Below are positions 34,383 through 44,073 of a DNA stretch of 64,000 bases, in pieces. Both the position numbers and the translations under genes were made by a program. Below the pieces are notes generated by a model. It ran no database searches. It was not told where the DNA came from and saw only the letters and a list, made by a program, of their open reading frames with translations. The DNA lies in assembly GCA_008933735.1 (NCBI GenBank), contig WBUL01000004.1:1-64000 (forward strand). The letters run 5' to 3'. The stretch comes from Anaerolineae bacterium (GTDB lineage: Bacteria > Chloroflexota > Anaerolineae > Aggregatilineales > J027). Position 1 is the first letter of the stretch. Every line of letters begins with the position of its first letter.

Positions 34383-35459
34383 TTAGACAGCCTGACTTGC
34401 GCTCAGAGCGGCAAGACGCTGTGCCTCGTAATAGGTGGTGATTTCATCGATGAACTCGTCGAGTTCACCTTCCAGAACACGGTCAAGATTATATTTGGTC
34501 AGATTAATGCGATGGTCGGTGAGACGGTTTTCCTTAAAGTTGTAGGTGCGTATTTTTTCGCTGCGGTCACCCGTGCCCACCTGCGTCCGGCGCATTTCAT
34601 CCTGCTCTTTCATCTGCTTCTCAAGTTCCATCTCGTAAAGCCGCGCCCGCAGGATTTGTTTGGCTTTATCAAAGTTCTGGTGCTGGCTGCGCTGATCCTG
34701 GCATTCAACCACAATGCCCGTCGGCAGATGAGTCAGCCGTACTGCCGACTCGGTTTTGTTGACGTGCTGCCCACCCGCACCGCTTGACCGGAATACATCG
34801 CGCCGAACGTCGTTCATATCCAGTTCAAAATCAATATCATCGACTTCTGCAAGCACGGCTACCGTCGCAGTGCTGGTGTGAATGCGTCCCTGGCTTTCTG
34901 TCGTCGGGACGCGCTGAACCCGATGCACTCCACTTTCATATTTCAAGCGGCTGTATGCCCCTTTGCCATGAACTTCAAAAGTGATGCTCTTAAAACCACC
35001 GACTCCGGTTTCTTTGGTATCTACCACTTCAAGTTTCCAGCGGCGGTTTTCGCAATAGCGGGTATACATACGGAACAAATCGCCTGCAAACAAACCTGCT
35101 TCGTCGCCGCCCGCCCCAGCGCGGATTTCCACAATCACATCTTTATCATCACGCGGGTCTCTTGGCAGCAGCATAATTTTGATCCGCTGTTCCAGTTCCG
35201 GGATCAGAGTCTCCAGGCGGTCAATCTCATCCTGCGCCATTTCCGCCATTTCCGGGTCGTCTCGCAGTTGGTAGGTATCATCAAGTTCTTTTTGTGCCAG
35301 CTTATACTGACGAATGACCCCGACAATTTCTTCCAGATTAGATTTCTCGCGGGAAAGTTCCGCGACTTTTTCGTAGTTGGCTGCCACTTCCGGTTGATGC
35401 AGCAGTTCCTGTATCTCGTTATAACGCGCCTCGATACCGACCAGTTTTTCTTCTAACAT
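34383..35459 (-). CDS. prfA: Peptide chain release factor 1
   Basis: 358 residues. The GGQ loop is SSGAGGQHVNKTESAVRL, which reaches the peptidyl-transferase centre. VPTTESQGRIHTSTATV lies in domain 2, where RF1 reads UAA/UAG. The length is normal. prmC, its usual methyltransferase partner, is not adjacent. Confidence 0.95.
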   Translation of the reverse strand: MLEEKLVGIEARYNEIQELLHQPEVAANYEKVAELSREKSNLEEIVGVIRQYKLAQKELDDTYQLRDDPEMAEMAQDEIDRLETLIPELEQRIKIMLLPRDPRDDKDVIVEIRAGAGGDEAGLFAGDLFRMYTRYCENRRWKLEVVDTKETGVGGFKSITFEVHGKGAYSRLKYESGVHRVQRVPTTESQGRIHTSTATVAVLAEVDDIDFELDMNDVRRDVFRSSGAGGQHVNKTESAVRLTHLPTGIVVECQDQRSQHQNFDKAKQILRARLYEMELEKQMKEQDEMRRTQVGTGDRSEKIRTYNFKENRLTDHRINLTKYNLDRVLEGELDEFIDEITTYYEAQRLAALSASQAV

Positions 35460-35569
35460 AGGATGTCCACATTGGAAAGATTTTCGCTAACAGCATCTTA
35501 TCAAAAGACAGACCCTTTTTCCAAGCGGAAACCTCAGATGTACAATGGCAAAAGCACAGGAGAACCATC

Positions 35570-36979
35570 ATGACACACCGATGGATATTGATTTTGATCA
35601 TTGTGGCCGCTTTCGGCAAACTTACCCCCGCCAGCGCACAGGAAGATTTTGAACGGGTGGAAATATTAGGGCGTGGGCGGATTGATGATGTGGGTTGGCT
35701 GCCGGATGGACGGCTGGCTGCTTTTGGGGCACGGGGTATCTGGGTTTACGATGAGATCACGTCAGATGCGGAACCGGAATTGACTGAAAGTCCATATGGC
35801 TGGATTCGCAGCGCAGCCATCGCTGAGCCTTCACTTGCCACAGGCCATCACGATGGGTCGATTACGATCTGGGATACTGCAAATCTCACCGAAACCACGC
35901 ATTTTGATGCGCTGGAATATCCTGTCACTTCGATTGCGCTCAGCGAAGATGGCACACGAGTCGCGGCGGGCGGCGGGCGCGACGGGGTTCAGGTCTGGGA
36001 TATTGCCTCTCAGACGCTGCTCCTGCATCAGGATTACGGAGCCGACTATCTCATCAGCGATGTGGCTGTCAGTCCGAATGGACGCTGGCTGTATGTATTG
36101 CGCCTCTGGCAAGCAGGGGACGCGGTAGGATTGAGCCAGCTTGACATCACTGAAATCGATAATCCCCAACAAACCCAAACCTTGGAGGATATTGGTATCT
36201 ATGTAGCTCATATTGGGGTCGATCCAACCGGGCGTTGGGTCGTGCTGCCTAGCGGAGAAGGTTTATTCGTATGGGATATGGAAAGAGCCCTGCTGATCGA
36301 CACAGCTTTCGAGGATACGGTCAACACCACAATACCCCTGTTCAATGACCAGGAAATTGTGCTGTACACCGAATGGAGCATTGCCCGTGTTGAAATGGAA
36401 ACCTGGGAAGCCCTCGATCATGTATCTTTTGATGAGCCGTTTTATGCTGCTGAAGCGGCGCTGGCGGATACCGGACTGGCTTTGATTGCGGATCCGTCTT
36501 TTAACGGCGAAACCCTCCGTGTGTGGAGCCTTGCTACCGATGAAACGTTTGATTTTGCGTATGAGGGATCAGTCAGTTCGATCACGTTTGAGGACGATCA
36601 GATCGTTATTGAACATGCCGATCCTGCGCTTCCCCTCTATACCATTGATCCACCTCCCGACAGTGGGCTGCTGTGGAACGCCAATGATCCCTGGGAGTAT
36701 CAGAATTACTTTGGCTCCCATCTTGAAGTGACCGAAACCGGTCAAACGCTTGAGACTTCCTACCGGATTTCAACTGCCACCTTTAGCCCTGACCGCCGTG
36801 TCATCGCTGTTGGCACAGAAACCGGAGAAATCCACTGGCTGGATGCAGAAAATCTTCAGGAGTTGGGTGTTTGGGAGCATAACGATGGGCGTGTACTGGC
36901 GATTGTTTTCTCACCTGATGGGGAGCGCATGGCGGTCGGTACGGAAAGCGGGTTAGTGCATGTCTGGCAGATTCAGTGA
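35570..36979 (+). CDS. Secreted WD40-repeat protein
   Basis: 469 residues with a signal peptide (ILILIIVAAFGKLTPASAQ). Blades of WD40 type are visible at both ends: GHHDGSITIWDTANL, SEDGTRVAAGGGRDGVQVWD and, near the end, FSPDGERMAVGTESGLVHVW. The middle is more diverged. It is an extracytoplasmic binding scaffold of unknown partner. TACAAT at 35541 may be its -10. It resembles the propeller protein at 24560 (shared WEHNDG). Confidence 0.75.
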   Translation: MTHRWILILIIVAAFGKLTPASAQEDFERVEILGRGRIDDVGWLPDGRLAAFGARGIWVYDEITSDAEPELTESPYGWIRSAAIAEPSLATGHHDGSITIWDTANLTETTHFDALEYPVTSIALSEDGTRVAAGGGRDGVQVWDIASQTLLLHQDYGADYLISDVAVSPNGRWLYVLRLWQAGDAVGLSQLDITEIDNPQQTQTLEDIGIYVAHIGVDPTGRWVVLPSGEGLFVWDMERALLIDTAFEDTVNTTIPLFNDQEIVLYTEWSIARVEMETWEALDHVSFDEPFYAAEAALADTGLALIADPSFNGETLRVWSLATDETFDFAYEGSVSSITFEDDQIVIEHADPALPLYTIDPPPDSGLLWNANDPWEYQNYFGSHLEVTETGQTLETSYRISTATFSPDRRVIAVGTETGEIHWLDAENLQELGVWEHNDGRVLAIVFSPDGERMAVGTESGLVHVWQIQ

Positions 36980-37044
36980 TCTCGATTAACTGGTGCTGAA
37001 TAAGGGTGTGTCGGGGCAGGATGATCACCCCGGCACGATTGTAG

Positions 37045-38499
37045 TCATGCGCGGCTCTTGAGTTCTTCGGCCAGAATTTCTTTGACCACATGAGCTGGGG
37101 CTTTGTTGCCCATGCTCCGCATGACCTGTCCTATCAGGAAGCCGATCAGTTTTTCTTCACCCGCAATATAACGTTCGACTTCCTTTGGATGATTGTTCAG
37201 CGCGGCAATAACCGCCTCACGCAGTTGGTCAGTGTCAGAAACCAGCGCCAGATTACGATCCTTGACAATCTGTTCGGGAGCAGCGCCTGACTCGTACATG
37301 ACTTCCAGCACAGATTTAGCGACATTGTTATTGATCGTGCCATTTTCGATCAACTGAATCAATGCGACTAACTGTGTTGGTCGAATTTTTATGGTGTTGA
37401 TCGCTTCACGTTCCAGGCTGTCTTTGTTCATCAACCGGAAAATTTCGCCAATGACCCAGTTAGCAACCGTTGTCGGGTCTCCCCCCGCACTGACCGCTTC
37501 TTCAAAATACTGGGCAACCGGACGATCAGCCACCAGCACACTGGCGTTGTAACTGCTGAGACCAAGTTCTTCAATAAAGCGCTTTTGCTTGGCATCCGGC
37601 AGTTCCGGCATTCCCGCCCGGATTTCCTCGATCCATTCGCGGGAAATCTTCAGCACTGGTAAATCCGGTTCAGGAAAGTAGCGGTAGTCGTGCGCTGATT
37701 CTTTCGAGCGCTGCGGGACCGTTTTTTGTTTGTTTTCGTCCCATCCCATTGTCTGCTGCAAGACCTGTCCACCCTTATCATAGACTTTGCTCTGGCGTTC
37801 GATTTCATAATCGGTGGCACGAGTCAGGCTGCGGATGCTGTTCAGGTTTTTGACTTCGGTGCGGGTACGCAGTTCGGCGCTGCCTTTCGGACGCACACTG
37901 ACATTGGCCTCCAGACGCAGCACCCCCTTGCTCATGTCGCCTGTATTGACGCCCAGATACTGCATGATAGAGCGCAGTTTGCGTGCATAAGCCTCAGCCT
38001 CTTCTGCGGAACGGATTTCCGGCTCAGAGACAATTTCCAGCAGCGGGACACCCGCACGATTCAGATCAATCAGACTTGACCCATCGCTCATATGGGTAGA
38101 TTTTCCCGTGTCTTCTTCCAAATGGGCCCGCCGCACGTGGATTCGTTTGGTGCTGCCATCCGGTAAATCAATGTCCACGTGCCCATTGACGGCAAGCGGC
38201 AGATCATACTGGCTGATCTGATAGCCTTTTGGCAGATCAGGATAAAAGTAACTCTTGCGGGCAAACTGATTTTCTTCTGGAATCTCGCAGTTCAGCGCCA
38301 GCCCAACCATGATGGCAAACTCGACGGCCTTCTGGTTAATCACTGGCAGCACCCCCGGCATTCCCAGGCAGACCGGACACACGGCTGTATTGGGGGGAGC
38401 GCTGGTACTGTCGACCACCGGACATCCGCAGAACATTTTACTTTCCGTGAGAAGTTCCGCATGAACTTCCAGGCCAATAACAGGTTCGTATTCTGTCAT
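37045..38499 (-). CDS. gatB: Asp-tRNA(Asn)/Glu-tRNA(Gln) amidotransferase subunit B
   Basis: 484 residues. [15 protein letters not shown] and MFCGCP open the protein; C43-type zinc cysteines and CPVCLGMPG are present; [11 protein letters not shown]-like [16 protein letters not shown] and the C-terminal YqeY/GatB tail ([14 protein letters not shown]) follow. It works with GatA and GatC, not found here, to amidate mischarged tRNA. The ATG at 38499 is preferred over GTG 38508 because AAGG lies 8 nt upstream. Confidence 0.95.
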   Translation of the reverse strand: MTEYEPVIGLEVHAELLTESKMFCGCPVVDSTSAPPNTAVCPVCLGMPGVLPVINQKAVEFAIMVGLALNCEIPEENQFARKSYFYPDLPKGYQISQYDLPLAVNGHVDIDLPDGSTKRIHVRRAHLEEDTGKSTHMSDGSSLIDLNRAGVPLLEIVSEPEIRSAEEAEAYARKLRSIMQYLGVNTGDMSKGVLRLEANVSVRPKGSAELRTRTEVKNLNSIRSLTRATDYEIERQSKVYDKGGQVLQQTMGWDENKQKTVPQRSKESAHDYRYFPEPDLPVLKISREWIEEIRAGMPELPDAKQKRFIEELGLSSYNASVLVADRPVAQYFEEAVSAGGDPTTVANWVIGEIFRLMNKDSLEREAINTIKIRPTQLVALIQLIENGTINNNVAKSVLEVMYESGAAPEQIVKDRNLALVSDTDQLREAVIAALNNHPKEVERYIAGEEKLIGFLIGQVMRSMGNKAPAHVVKEILAEELKSRA

Positions 38500-38558
38500 C
38501 GTACTCACCTTTTCCCTTAAAAAGCATAACCCAGCGTTCTGTGGATTGCCAGATGGCT

Positions 38559-39500
38559 TTATTGTGGTTTTTGAGCGCGGGCCTCGATCCCATTTCCGCC
38601 ACGCCAGACCGCAATGTTTATGGCGCCTAACGATCGAAGGCAGGCATTAATTTCGCCTGATGTCCTCATATGTTTATAATAATCCGTGAGATGGTCGAAG
38701 GTATCCAGGCGTGTCCATTCGTAATGCTGTTCTTTTGTCAGATGGGGGTAAAGCCGGAAGTACACCAGACACGGTGAAACCCGGCTTAACAGCATCTGGG
38801 CTGGGTAAATTTTCCGGAGGGCCCAATGGATGGGGAAAAATAAGTCCACCAGCCAATCGGTAATCCGCTTGGCTTTTTCTGCGGCCATCCGCCTGAGCAC
38901 CAGCCGATATAAATTGGATAATTTGGTCACGTAAGAGAGAGACCAGGTATAGTGGTCAATGATTAACCACCCTCCAGGTTTAACCATCGACCACAATGCA
39001 CGAATCCCGTCTTCGGGGGAAGGAAGATGTTGCAACACCCCCAGGCAAATCACCGCATCAAAAGCACCAGGTGGGAAGGGTGGAGTCAGAAGGCTGGCCT
39101 GCGCGACAACATAATGCTCATGGCCACCGATATTTTCCCGATTCGCCTCGACAGCTACACTTAAATCAATTGCATGTACCTTGGCCCCTGCCGCCACCAG
39201 CAGTTCTGTAAAACGGCCTGCGCCGCAGCCGGCTTCCAGAACGGTTTTGCCCGCCAATTCAGCCAGCGGCGTACCCAGACAGCGCTCCAATCGTTCGCGG
39301 GAAATATGGGTTCCCAGGTAACTATCAAGCTGGGTCTTGGTATGGGTTTTCCACTGCAAGCCAAAGGAGGCCGCATAATTTTTGGAATCCACAAACCGGG
39401 GAATCCCGTTGATGATAGGATACCTTTCATCTTCACAGAGGAGGACATCCCCCTCCTGGTGGAGCAGATGGCCGGAGGTTGGAGAGACAAAAGGTAACAT
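38559..39500 (-). CDS. SAM-dependent methyltransferase with Trm112-like N terminus
   Basis: 313 residues. The first 40 residues ([22 protein letters not shown]) resemble a Trm112-type small domain often fused to methyltransferases. Motif I is [30 protein letters not shown] is motif II and [11 protein letters not shown] motif III. Substrate unknown; such enzymes often act on small molecules or lipids. It lies eight bases downstream of the aminotransferase gene and is probably co-transcribed. Confidence 0.82.
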   Translation of the reverse strand: MLPFVSPTSGHLLHQEGDVLLCEDERYPIINGIPRFVDSKNYAASFGLQWKTHTKTQLDSYLGTHISRERLERCLGTPLAELAGKTVLEAGCGAGRFTELLVAAGAKVHAIDLSVAVEANRENIGGHEHYVVAQASLLTPPFPPGAFDAVICLGVLQHLPSPEDGIRALWSMVKPGGWLIIDHYTWSLSYVTKLSNLYRLVLRRMAAEKAKRITDWLVDLFFPIHWALRKIYPAQMLLSRVSPCLVYFRLYPHLTKEQHYEWTRLDTFDHLTDYYKHMRTSGEINACLRSLGAINIAVWRGGNGIEARAQKPQ

Positions 39501-39508
39501 GATTATGC

Positions 39509-40666
39509 TTAGAGATAGTGTTTCACGAACCGGTCGATGCGAGTGAGCGCCTCTTCCAGATTATCATAGGAATTGGCGTAACACACACGCACATGCCCTG
39601 CGCCGCTCGGTCCAAAGGCACTGCCGGGAATAACGGCAACCTGCTCTTCCTGAATCAGCTTGCGCGAAAACTCAAAATCCGTCAGTCCGGTGGGAACAAT
39701 ACTGGGAAAAGCGTAAAAAGCACCCTTAGGTTCGAAACACGGCAGACCCATCTGGTTGAAACTGGTATAAACGAGATGACGGCGGCGGTTATATTCATCC
39801 CGCATTCTGAGGACTTCATCATCATTTTGCAGCCCTTCCAGCGCAGCATACTGGGCCACCGTCGGCGCAGACATGATAGTATATTGGTGGATTTTTCGCA
39901 TGGCACCAATGAGGTTTTTGGGCCCTACCGCGTAACCCAAGCGCCAACCGGTCATGGCATGGCTTTTGCTGAACCCACTCAGTACAACCGCCCGTTCACG
40001 CATGTCGGGCAGAGTGGCAAACTGGATGTGCTGCACTCCATACACCAGACGGTCGTAAATCTCATCGGAGATCACAATCAAATCATATTTTTGGGCGATA
40101 GCGGCCAGGGCGAGCATTCGTTCATAACTTAAAACACCGCCCGTTGGGTTATTCGGATAGCCAATCAGGACAGCTTTTGTATGCGGCGTAACCGCAGCTT
40201 CAAGGGCTTCCGGGCTCACCTGGAAGTCATCTTCCGCACAGGTTGGAATCAATACGGGGTTGCCTTCCGCGAAAATGACCTCCGGCGCGTAAGATACATA
40301 GGCTGGTTCGGGGATAATGACCTCATCCCCAGGATCAATGAAGGCACTCATTGCCAGGTACATGCCTTCGCTGACCCCAACGGTAATTAAAACCTCGTCA
40401 TTCGGATCATAGGAGGCCCCGTACAGACGTGCCACATAGGCAGCAATTGCTTCCCGGAGTTCATACAGGCCACTGTTGCTGGTATACGCCGTTTGACCTC
40501 TTTCCAGGGAGGCAATTGCCGCCTGGCGAATGTCAGCTGGTGAGGTAAAGTCTGGCTCGCCAATGCCCAGGGAAATTACATCTGGCATGGTGGCAGCGAT
40601 GTCGAAGAATTCCCGAATCCCGGAAGGTGGAACACGCTGAACACGATTGGCTATATAGTTCCGCAT
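39509..40666 (-). CDS. Class I/II aminotransferase (aspartate aminotransferase-like)
   Basis: 385 residues, PLP fold type I. YPNNPTGGVL is the substrate loop, SDEIYDRLVY carries the PLP-ring aspartate, and SGFSKSHAMTGWRLGY holds the Schiff-base lysine. VRVCYANSYDNLEEALTRI has the carboxylate-binding arginine. It resembles the AspC/PatA group, but the amino donor cannot be fixed from sequence. AAGGAGAAGG provides a strong ribosome site. Confidence 0.9.
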   Translation of the reverse strand: MRNYIANRVQRVPPSGIREFFDIAATMPDVISLGIGEPDFTSPADIRQAAIASLERGQTAYTSNSGLYELREAIAAYVARLYGASYDPNDEVLITVGVSEGMYLAMSAFIDPGDEVIIPEPAYVSYAPEVIFAEGNPVLIPTCAEDDFQVSPEALEAAVTPHTKAVLIGYPNNPTGGVLSYERMLALAAIAQKYDLIVISDEIYDRLVYGVQHIQFATLPDMRERAVVLSGFSKSHAMTGWRLGYAVGPKNLIGAMRKIHQYTIMSAPTVAQYAALEGLQNDDEVLRMRDEYNRRRHLVYTSFNQMGLPCFEPKGAFYAFPSIVPTGLTDFEFSRKLIQEEQVAVIPGSAFGPSGAGHVRVCYANSYDNLEEALTRIDRFVKHYL

Positions 40667-40762
40667 ATCGAAGCGGCCTTCTCCTTATCCGATAAGTAAA
40701 TGGGATTAGCTTAATCGGACGCAAAATTTTAAGCAATGGCAACCTGCACAATTATTTTGTGC

Positions 40763-40792
40763 TTGAAGTTCATGCGAACAGTATGATAGAAT
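40763..40792 (+). promoter_or_regulatory. Promoter of rpsB-tsf
   Basis: TTGAAG (40763-40768), an 18-bp spacer, and TAGAAT (40787-40792). A leader of about 100 nt follows before rpsB. Confidence 0.5.
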
Positions 40793-40821
40793 GCGTCGGG
40801 TTTTTAACAAAAAATCACATG

Positions 40822-40860
40822 CCCGGACTCGGTGTGTGTTGCCGCCAGGTTAGCACCGGG
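40822..40860 (+). promoter_or_regulatory. Possible S2 leader structure with two alternative pairings
   Basis: CCCGG (40822-40826) can pair with CCGGG (40856-40860), while CGGTG (40830-40834) can pair with CACCG (40854-40858). The two pairings exclude each other. rpsB leaders are often autoregulated by S2; no exact known motif is recognised here. Confidence 0.25.
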
Positions 40861-40900
40861 GAAGAAGGACATGGTCGCACAAACACAAAGGAACAGAATA

Positions 40901-41779
40901 ATGCCAACTAAAGTCAGCATGAAAGAACTGCTGGAAACGGGGGTCCATTTCGGACACCGTTCCCGCAAATGGAACCCCAAGATGGACGAGTTTATCTTCA
41001 CCTCGCGGAATGGGGTCCATATCATCGATTTGCAGCAGACACTTGCCAACCTGAATGAAGTCCACGACATGATTCGTGATACGGCTGTGCGAGGTGGAAA
41101 TGTGTTGTTTGTCGGGACAAAACGGCAGGCACAAGATGCGATCCAGCTCGAAGCAGAGCGCAGTGGATCACCCTATGTCAATCAGCGTTGGCTGGGCGGG
41201 ACGCTCACCAACTGGAAGACAATCAAACAGCGAATTGATACCCTCAAGCGGCTGGAGCGCGAACGGGATGAGGGTGTTTTTGACCTTCTCGTGAAAAAAG
41301 AACGCCTCATGAAGCAGCGTCAGATTGAACGCCTGCAATTCCGCCTCGGTGGTTTACGGAACATGGAACGCCTGCCTTCAATCCTGTTTGTGGTTGATGT
41401 GATTCGGGAAAGTACAGCGGTTCGAGAAGCCAATGTCATGGGCATTCCGGTCATTGCGATGGTAGATACCAATGGCGATCCGGACAATATTGACTACGTG
41501 CTGCCTGCCAATGACGATGCCATTCGCGCCATCCGTCTGCTGACAGCGGCGATTGCAGATGCAGTTCTGGAAGGTCGCAATTTGCGAAAAGACGAAGATC
41601 TGGCTCTCGAAGAAGGTGAATCCGCCGCCGTGGTGCATGATCGTGCCTATTTGTACGAAGATGAAGAAGACGAAATGTATCTCGGTCAGGCAACGCTGGC
41701 GAAACTACGTGAGGGTGATTTGAGCTTCGACGAGGAAGAAGAAGACGACAGTTCCCAGCAACGGAAGAGAAGAAAGTAA
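40901..41779 (+). CDS. rpsB: 30S ribosomal protein S2
   Basis: 292 residues from ATG 40901, which has AAAGGAA 8 nt upstream; an in-frame extension to 40832 exists but lacks support. MKELLETGVHFGHRSRKWNPKM is the standard S2 start, and VIAMVDTNGDPDNIDYVLPANDD a core signature. The C-terminal 50 residues are a long acidic tail ending in a basic cluster (QQRKRRK), longer than in E. coli S2. It is followed by tsf, the normal order. Confidence 0.95.
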   Translation: MPTKVSMKELLETGVHFGHRSRKWNPKMDEFIFTSRNGVHIIDLQQTLANLNEVHDMIRDTAVRGGNVLFVGTKRQAQDAIQLEAERSGSPYVNQRWLGGTLTNWKTIKQRIDTLKRLERERDEGVFDLLVKKERLMKQRQIERLQFRLGGLRNMERLPSILFVVDVIRESTAVREANVMGIPVIAMVDTNGDPDNIDYVLPANDDAIRAIRLLTAAIADAVLEGRNLRKDEDLALEEGESAAVVHDRAYLYEDEEDEMYLGQATLAKLREGDLSFDEEEEDDSSQQRKRRK

Positions 41780-41794
41780 GGATAAATCTACCCC

Positions 41795-42415
41795 ATGGAA
41801 ATTACTGCCCAGATGGTAAAGGAACTACGCGAACGGACTGGCGTAGGGCCTCTGGATTGTAAAAAAGCACTTGAACAGTTCAACGGTGATATGGACAAGG
41901 CCGCCAATTATCTGCGCGAAAAAGGATTGGCGAAAGCTGTCAAAAAAGCGGGTCGCGCAGCGAATGAAGGGATCATTCAAACCTACCAGCATCACAACGG
42001 ACGCCTTGCTGTCGTGGTGGAAGTGAACTGCGAGACCGATTTTGTGGCGAAGACAGACGCCTTTCAGACCTTCGCCCGTGATCTGGCGATGCATATTGCC
42101 AACCTCGCGCCCCAATACCTGACTCGTGAGGAAGTTCCCGCCGAGGTTATTGCTGCCGAGCGTGAAACGCAGCGCAAAGTGACCCTGGCCGAAGGAAAAC
42201 CAGAAGCGGTCGCCGACAAAATCGTGGATGGGCGTATGAATAAGTTCTTTGAGGAAATTGTCCTCATGGAGCAGCCTTTTATCAGGGATGACAAGCTGAC
42301 CATTGAAGACCTGAGAAAACAGGTGGTGGCCGAAGTTGGAGAAAACGTGGTGATCCGACGCTTTGCCCGTTTTGAACTTGGCGAAGTTGGCGATGAAGTA
42401 AAAGAAGAAAATTAA
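41795..42415 (+). CDS. tsf: Elongation factor Ts
   Basis: 206 residues. ITAQMVKELRERTGVGPLDCKKAL is the N-terminal UBA-like module, and VVVEVNCETDFVAKTD the core that contacts EF-Tu. It exchanges GDP on EF-Tu. The length is that of the short EF-Ts type, as in Thermus, with one core subdomain fewer than E. coli. It ends just before an intrinsic terminator. Confidence 0.95.
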   Translation: MEITAQMVKELRERTGVGPLDCKKALEQFNGDMDKAANYLREKGLAKAVKKAGRAANEGIIQTYQHHNGRLAVVVEVNCETDFVAKTDAFQTFARDLAMHIANLAPQYLTREEVPAEVIAAERETQRKVTLAEGKPEAVADKIVDGRMNKFFEEIVLMEQPFIRDDKLTIEDLRKQVVAEVGENVVIRRFARFELGEVGDEVKEEN

Positions 42416-42421
42416 GCACCC

Positions 42422-42446
42422 GGGGCTGAACAAGCCCCTTTTTTTT
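42422..42446 (+). terminator. Terminator/attenuator between tsf and pyrH
   Basis: GGGGC (42422-42426) pairs with GCCCC (42434-42438) and eight T follow. It lies inside the rpsB-tsf-pyrH cluster, so it may reduce rather than stop read-through. Confidence 0.75.
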
Positions 42447-42471
42447 GTCTGCTGAAAGTCAAGGAGCTTCT

Positions 42472-43221
42472 ATGTCAGGGAATACACAGCCTGTTTTTAA
42501 GCGGGTATTGCTCAAGCTCAGCGGCGAATTTTTGGCTGCTTCGGATGATGGTACGGGTATTGATCCCCATAAAGCTGACGAAATCGCGCGGCGTATCAAG
42601 TCGATTCACGAGATGGGAGTACAGGTGGCCATCGTCATTGGGGCGGGCAACCTGTGGCGTGGCAATCTCGGAGTCAAGCATGGGATGGATCAAGCAACGG
42701 CTGATTATATGGGAATGATTGCTACGGTGATGAATGGGATGGCCCTCCAGGACTCGCTCAAGCAAATCGGGGTTGATTCGCGTGTCCAGACGGCGATTGA
42801 AATGAATCAGGTAGCTGAGCCCTATATTCGGCTGCGGGCGATTCGTCATATGGAAAAAGGCCGCGTGGTGATTTTGACGGGCGGAACGGGCAACCCCTTT
42901 TTTACTACAGACACGGCTGCTGCCCTGCGCTGTAAGGAAATCAACGCCGATTTGCTGATTAAAGCGACCAAAGTTGATGGCATCTATACTGCCGACCCCA
43001 AAAAGGACTCTGGGGCCAAACGTTATAAACAGTTGAACTTCATGGACGCCCTCCAGAAACAGCTACGGGTGATGGACTCAACCGCATTTACCCTGTGCAT
43101 GGATAACAATATTCCGGTGGTTGTTCTCAATTTCTGGCAGGAGGGTGCGCTAGAAAGGGCAATTTGCGGCGAAGAGGCCGGCACCTTTATTGCAAACAAC
43201 ACGCCCACGATTCAAGCTTAA
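42472..43221 (+). CDS. pyrH: UMP kinase
   Basis: 249 residues. KRVLLKLSGEFL opens the amino-acid-kinase fold. AIVIGAGNLWRG is the glycine-rich loop, and VVILTGGTGNPFFTTDTAAALR and DGIYTADPKKD are PyrH signatures. It phosphorylates UMP to UDP and is hexameric in bacteria. ATG 42472 has AAGGAG 5 nt upstream; the longer frame begins inside the terminator. frr, which often follows pyrH, is absent. Confidence 0.95.
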   Translation: MSGNTQPVFKRVLLKLSGEFLAASDDGTGIDPHKADEIARRIKSIHEMGVQVAIVIGAGNLWRGNLGVKHGMDQATADYMGMIATVMNGMALQDSLKQIGVDSRVQTAIEMNQVAEPYIRLRAIRHMEKGRVVILTGGTGNPFFTTDTAAALRCKEINADLLIKATKVDGIYTADPKKDSGAKRYKQLNFMDALQKQLRVMDSTAFTLCMDNNIPVVVLNFWQEGALERAICGEEAGTFIANNTPTIQA

Positions 43222-43224
43222 GTT

Positions 43225-43258
43225 GCCCCCAGAGCCTCCGACCTTGGGGGCTTTTTTT
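43225..43258 (+). terminator. Intrinsic terminator after pyrH
   Basis: GCCCCCA (43225-43231) pairs with TGGGGGC (43245-43251), followed by seven T. Confidence 0.85.
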
Positions 43259-43384
43259 CATCCTTTAGGCTGAAGCACATCATCTTCCCAAAGCCACAGG
43301 CAGAAATCGTCCCTCGGTCAGATGAGCCTGGTGCTTGTTTCGCCTTAAATAAAACCATCACACACACCTAGGAGAAAACGACCA

Positions 43385-43903
43385 ATGAGTATCCTGAGCA
43401 CAAACACAACCGAAATGAAAGCTATTGTTGTCAAGCCGAATCTGATAGAGCGGCTGGAAGCTCTTGACCAGATGGCAACCCAGATGGCGGCACGTTATGG
43501 GCTGACGCTGCTAAGCATTTCGATGGGGATTGTTTTCCTGTGGTTCGGCGCCCTGAAGCTCGATATGGGCCTTAGCCCTGCTGAGCCGCTGATCCGCGAG
43601 ACTATCAGCTTCCTGCCGATGAAATTTTTCCTGCCTGTTCTGGCAGTCTGGGAAATGGTGATCGGGTTGGGCTTCCTGACGGGCAAATTCAAGCGGGCGA
43701 CCATTCTGCTCCTGCTGGCGCAGATGGGTGGCGCGATGTCCCCAATTATTCTTGCCCCTGACCGCATCTTTAATACCTTTCCGTACAGCTTCACCTTAGA
43801 AGGGCAGTATGTGGTGAAAGACATTATCCTGATCAGCGTGGGCATTGTCATCTGGGCGACCGTGCGCGGTGGTGGTCTGAGCAGCAAGCCCGTCAAAAAA
43901 TAA
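43385..43903 (+). CDS. DUF417/YkgB-like membrane protein
   Basis: 172 residues with about four membrane helices. SMGIVFLWFGALKLDMGLSP and VWEMVIGLGFLTGKFKRAT match the DUF417 (YkgB) family, related to DoxX. PLIRETISFLP is also typical. The biochemical role is unknown; relatives are sometimes linked to oxidative or chlorine stress. AGGAGAAAA lies upstream. It forms a single-gene unit between two terminators. Confidence 0.75.
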   Translation: MSILSTNTTEMKAIVVKPNLIERLEALDQMATQMAARYGLTLLSISMGIVFLWFGALKLDMGLSPAEPLIRETISFLPMKFFLPVLAVWEMVIGLGFLTGKFKRATILLLLAQMGGAMSPIILAPDRIFNTFPYSFTLEGQYVVKDIILISVGIVIWATVRGGGLSSKPVKK

Positions 43904-43932
43904 CCATGCTACAATTGAATATATCTACCCTG

Positions 43933-43962
43933 GCAGCGTCTAATGGCGCTGCTTTTGCTTTT
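43933..43962 (+). terminator. Intrinsic terminator after the DUF417 gene
   Basis: GCAGCG (43933-43938) pairs with CGCTGC (43947-43952), followed by TTTTGCTTTT. Confidence 0.7.
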
Positions 43963-43986
43963 ATCAGATTTGCGTTAGAAATCTTG

Positions 43987-44014
43987 TTGCTAATCAAAAT
44001 TTTCGCGCTATAAT
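43987..44014 (+). promoter_or_regulatory. Promoter of the LacI-type regulator
   Basis: TTGCTA (43987-43992), a 16-bp spacer, and a perfect TATAAT (44009-44014). The operator at 44037 lies just downstream. Confidence 0.6.
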
Positions 44015-44036
44015 CCTCTCCAAATTGTGTTTTAAA

Positions 44037-44058
44037 AATAGTTAAGCGCTTAACTATT
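44037..44058. promoter_or_regulatory. LacI-family operator (autoregulation)
   Basis: A perfect 22-bp palindrome with half-site AATAGTTAAGC and the central CG typical of LacI/GalR-family sites. It is placed between promoter and start codon, where binding would block transcription. Confidence 0.72.
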
Positions 44059-44073
44059 GCGAGTGTTCTTAGC

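Noticed and set aside
34878-35456. Plus-strand frame of 192 codons opposite prfA
   Set aside because: prfA is unmistakable and the antisense translation is only a Phe-rich shadow.
37006-37037. Stem-loop between the WD40-like gene and gatB
   Set aside because: It can pair imperfectly, but there is no T run on either strand. Too weak to call a terminator.
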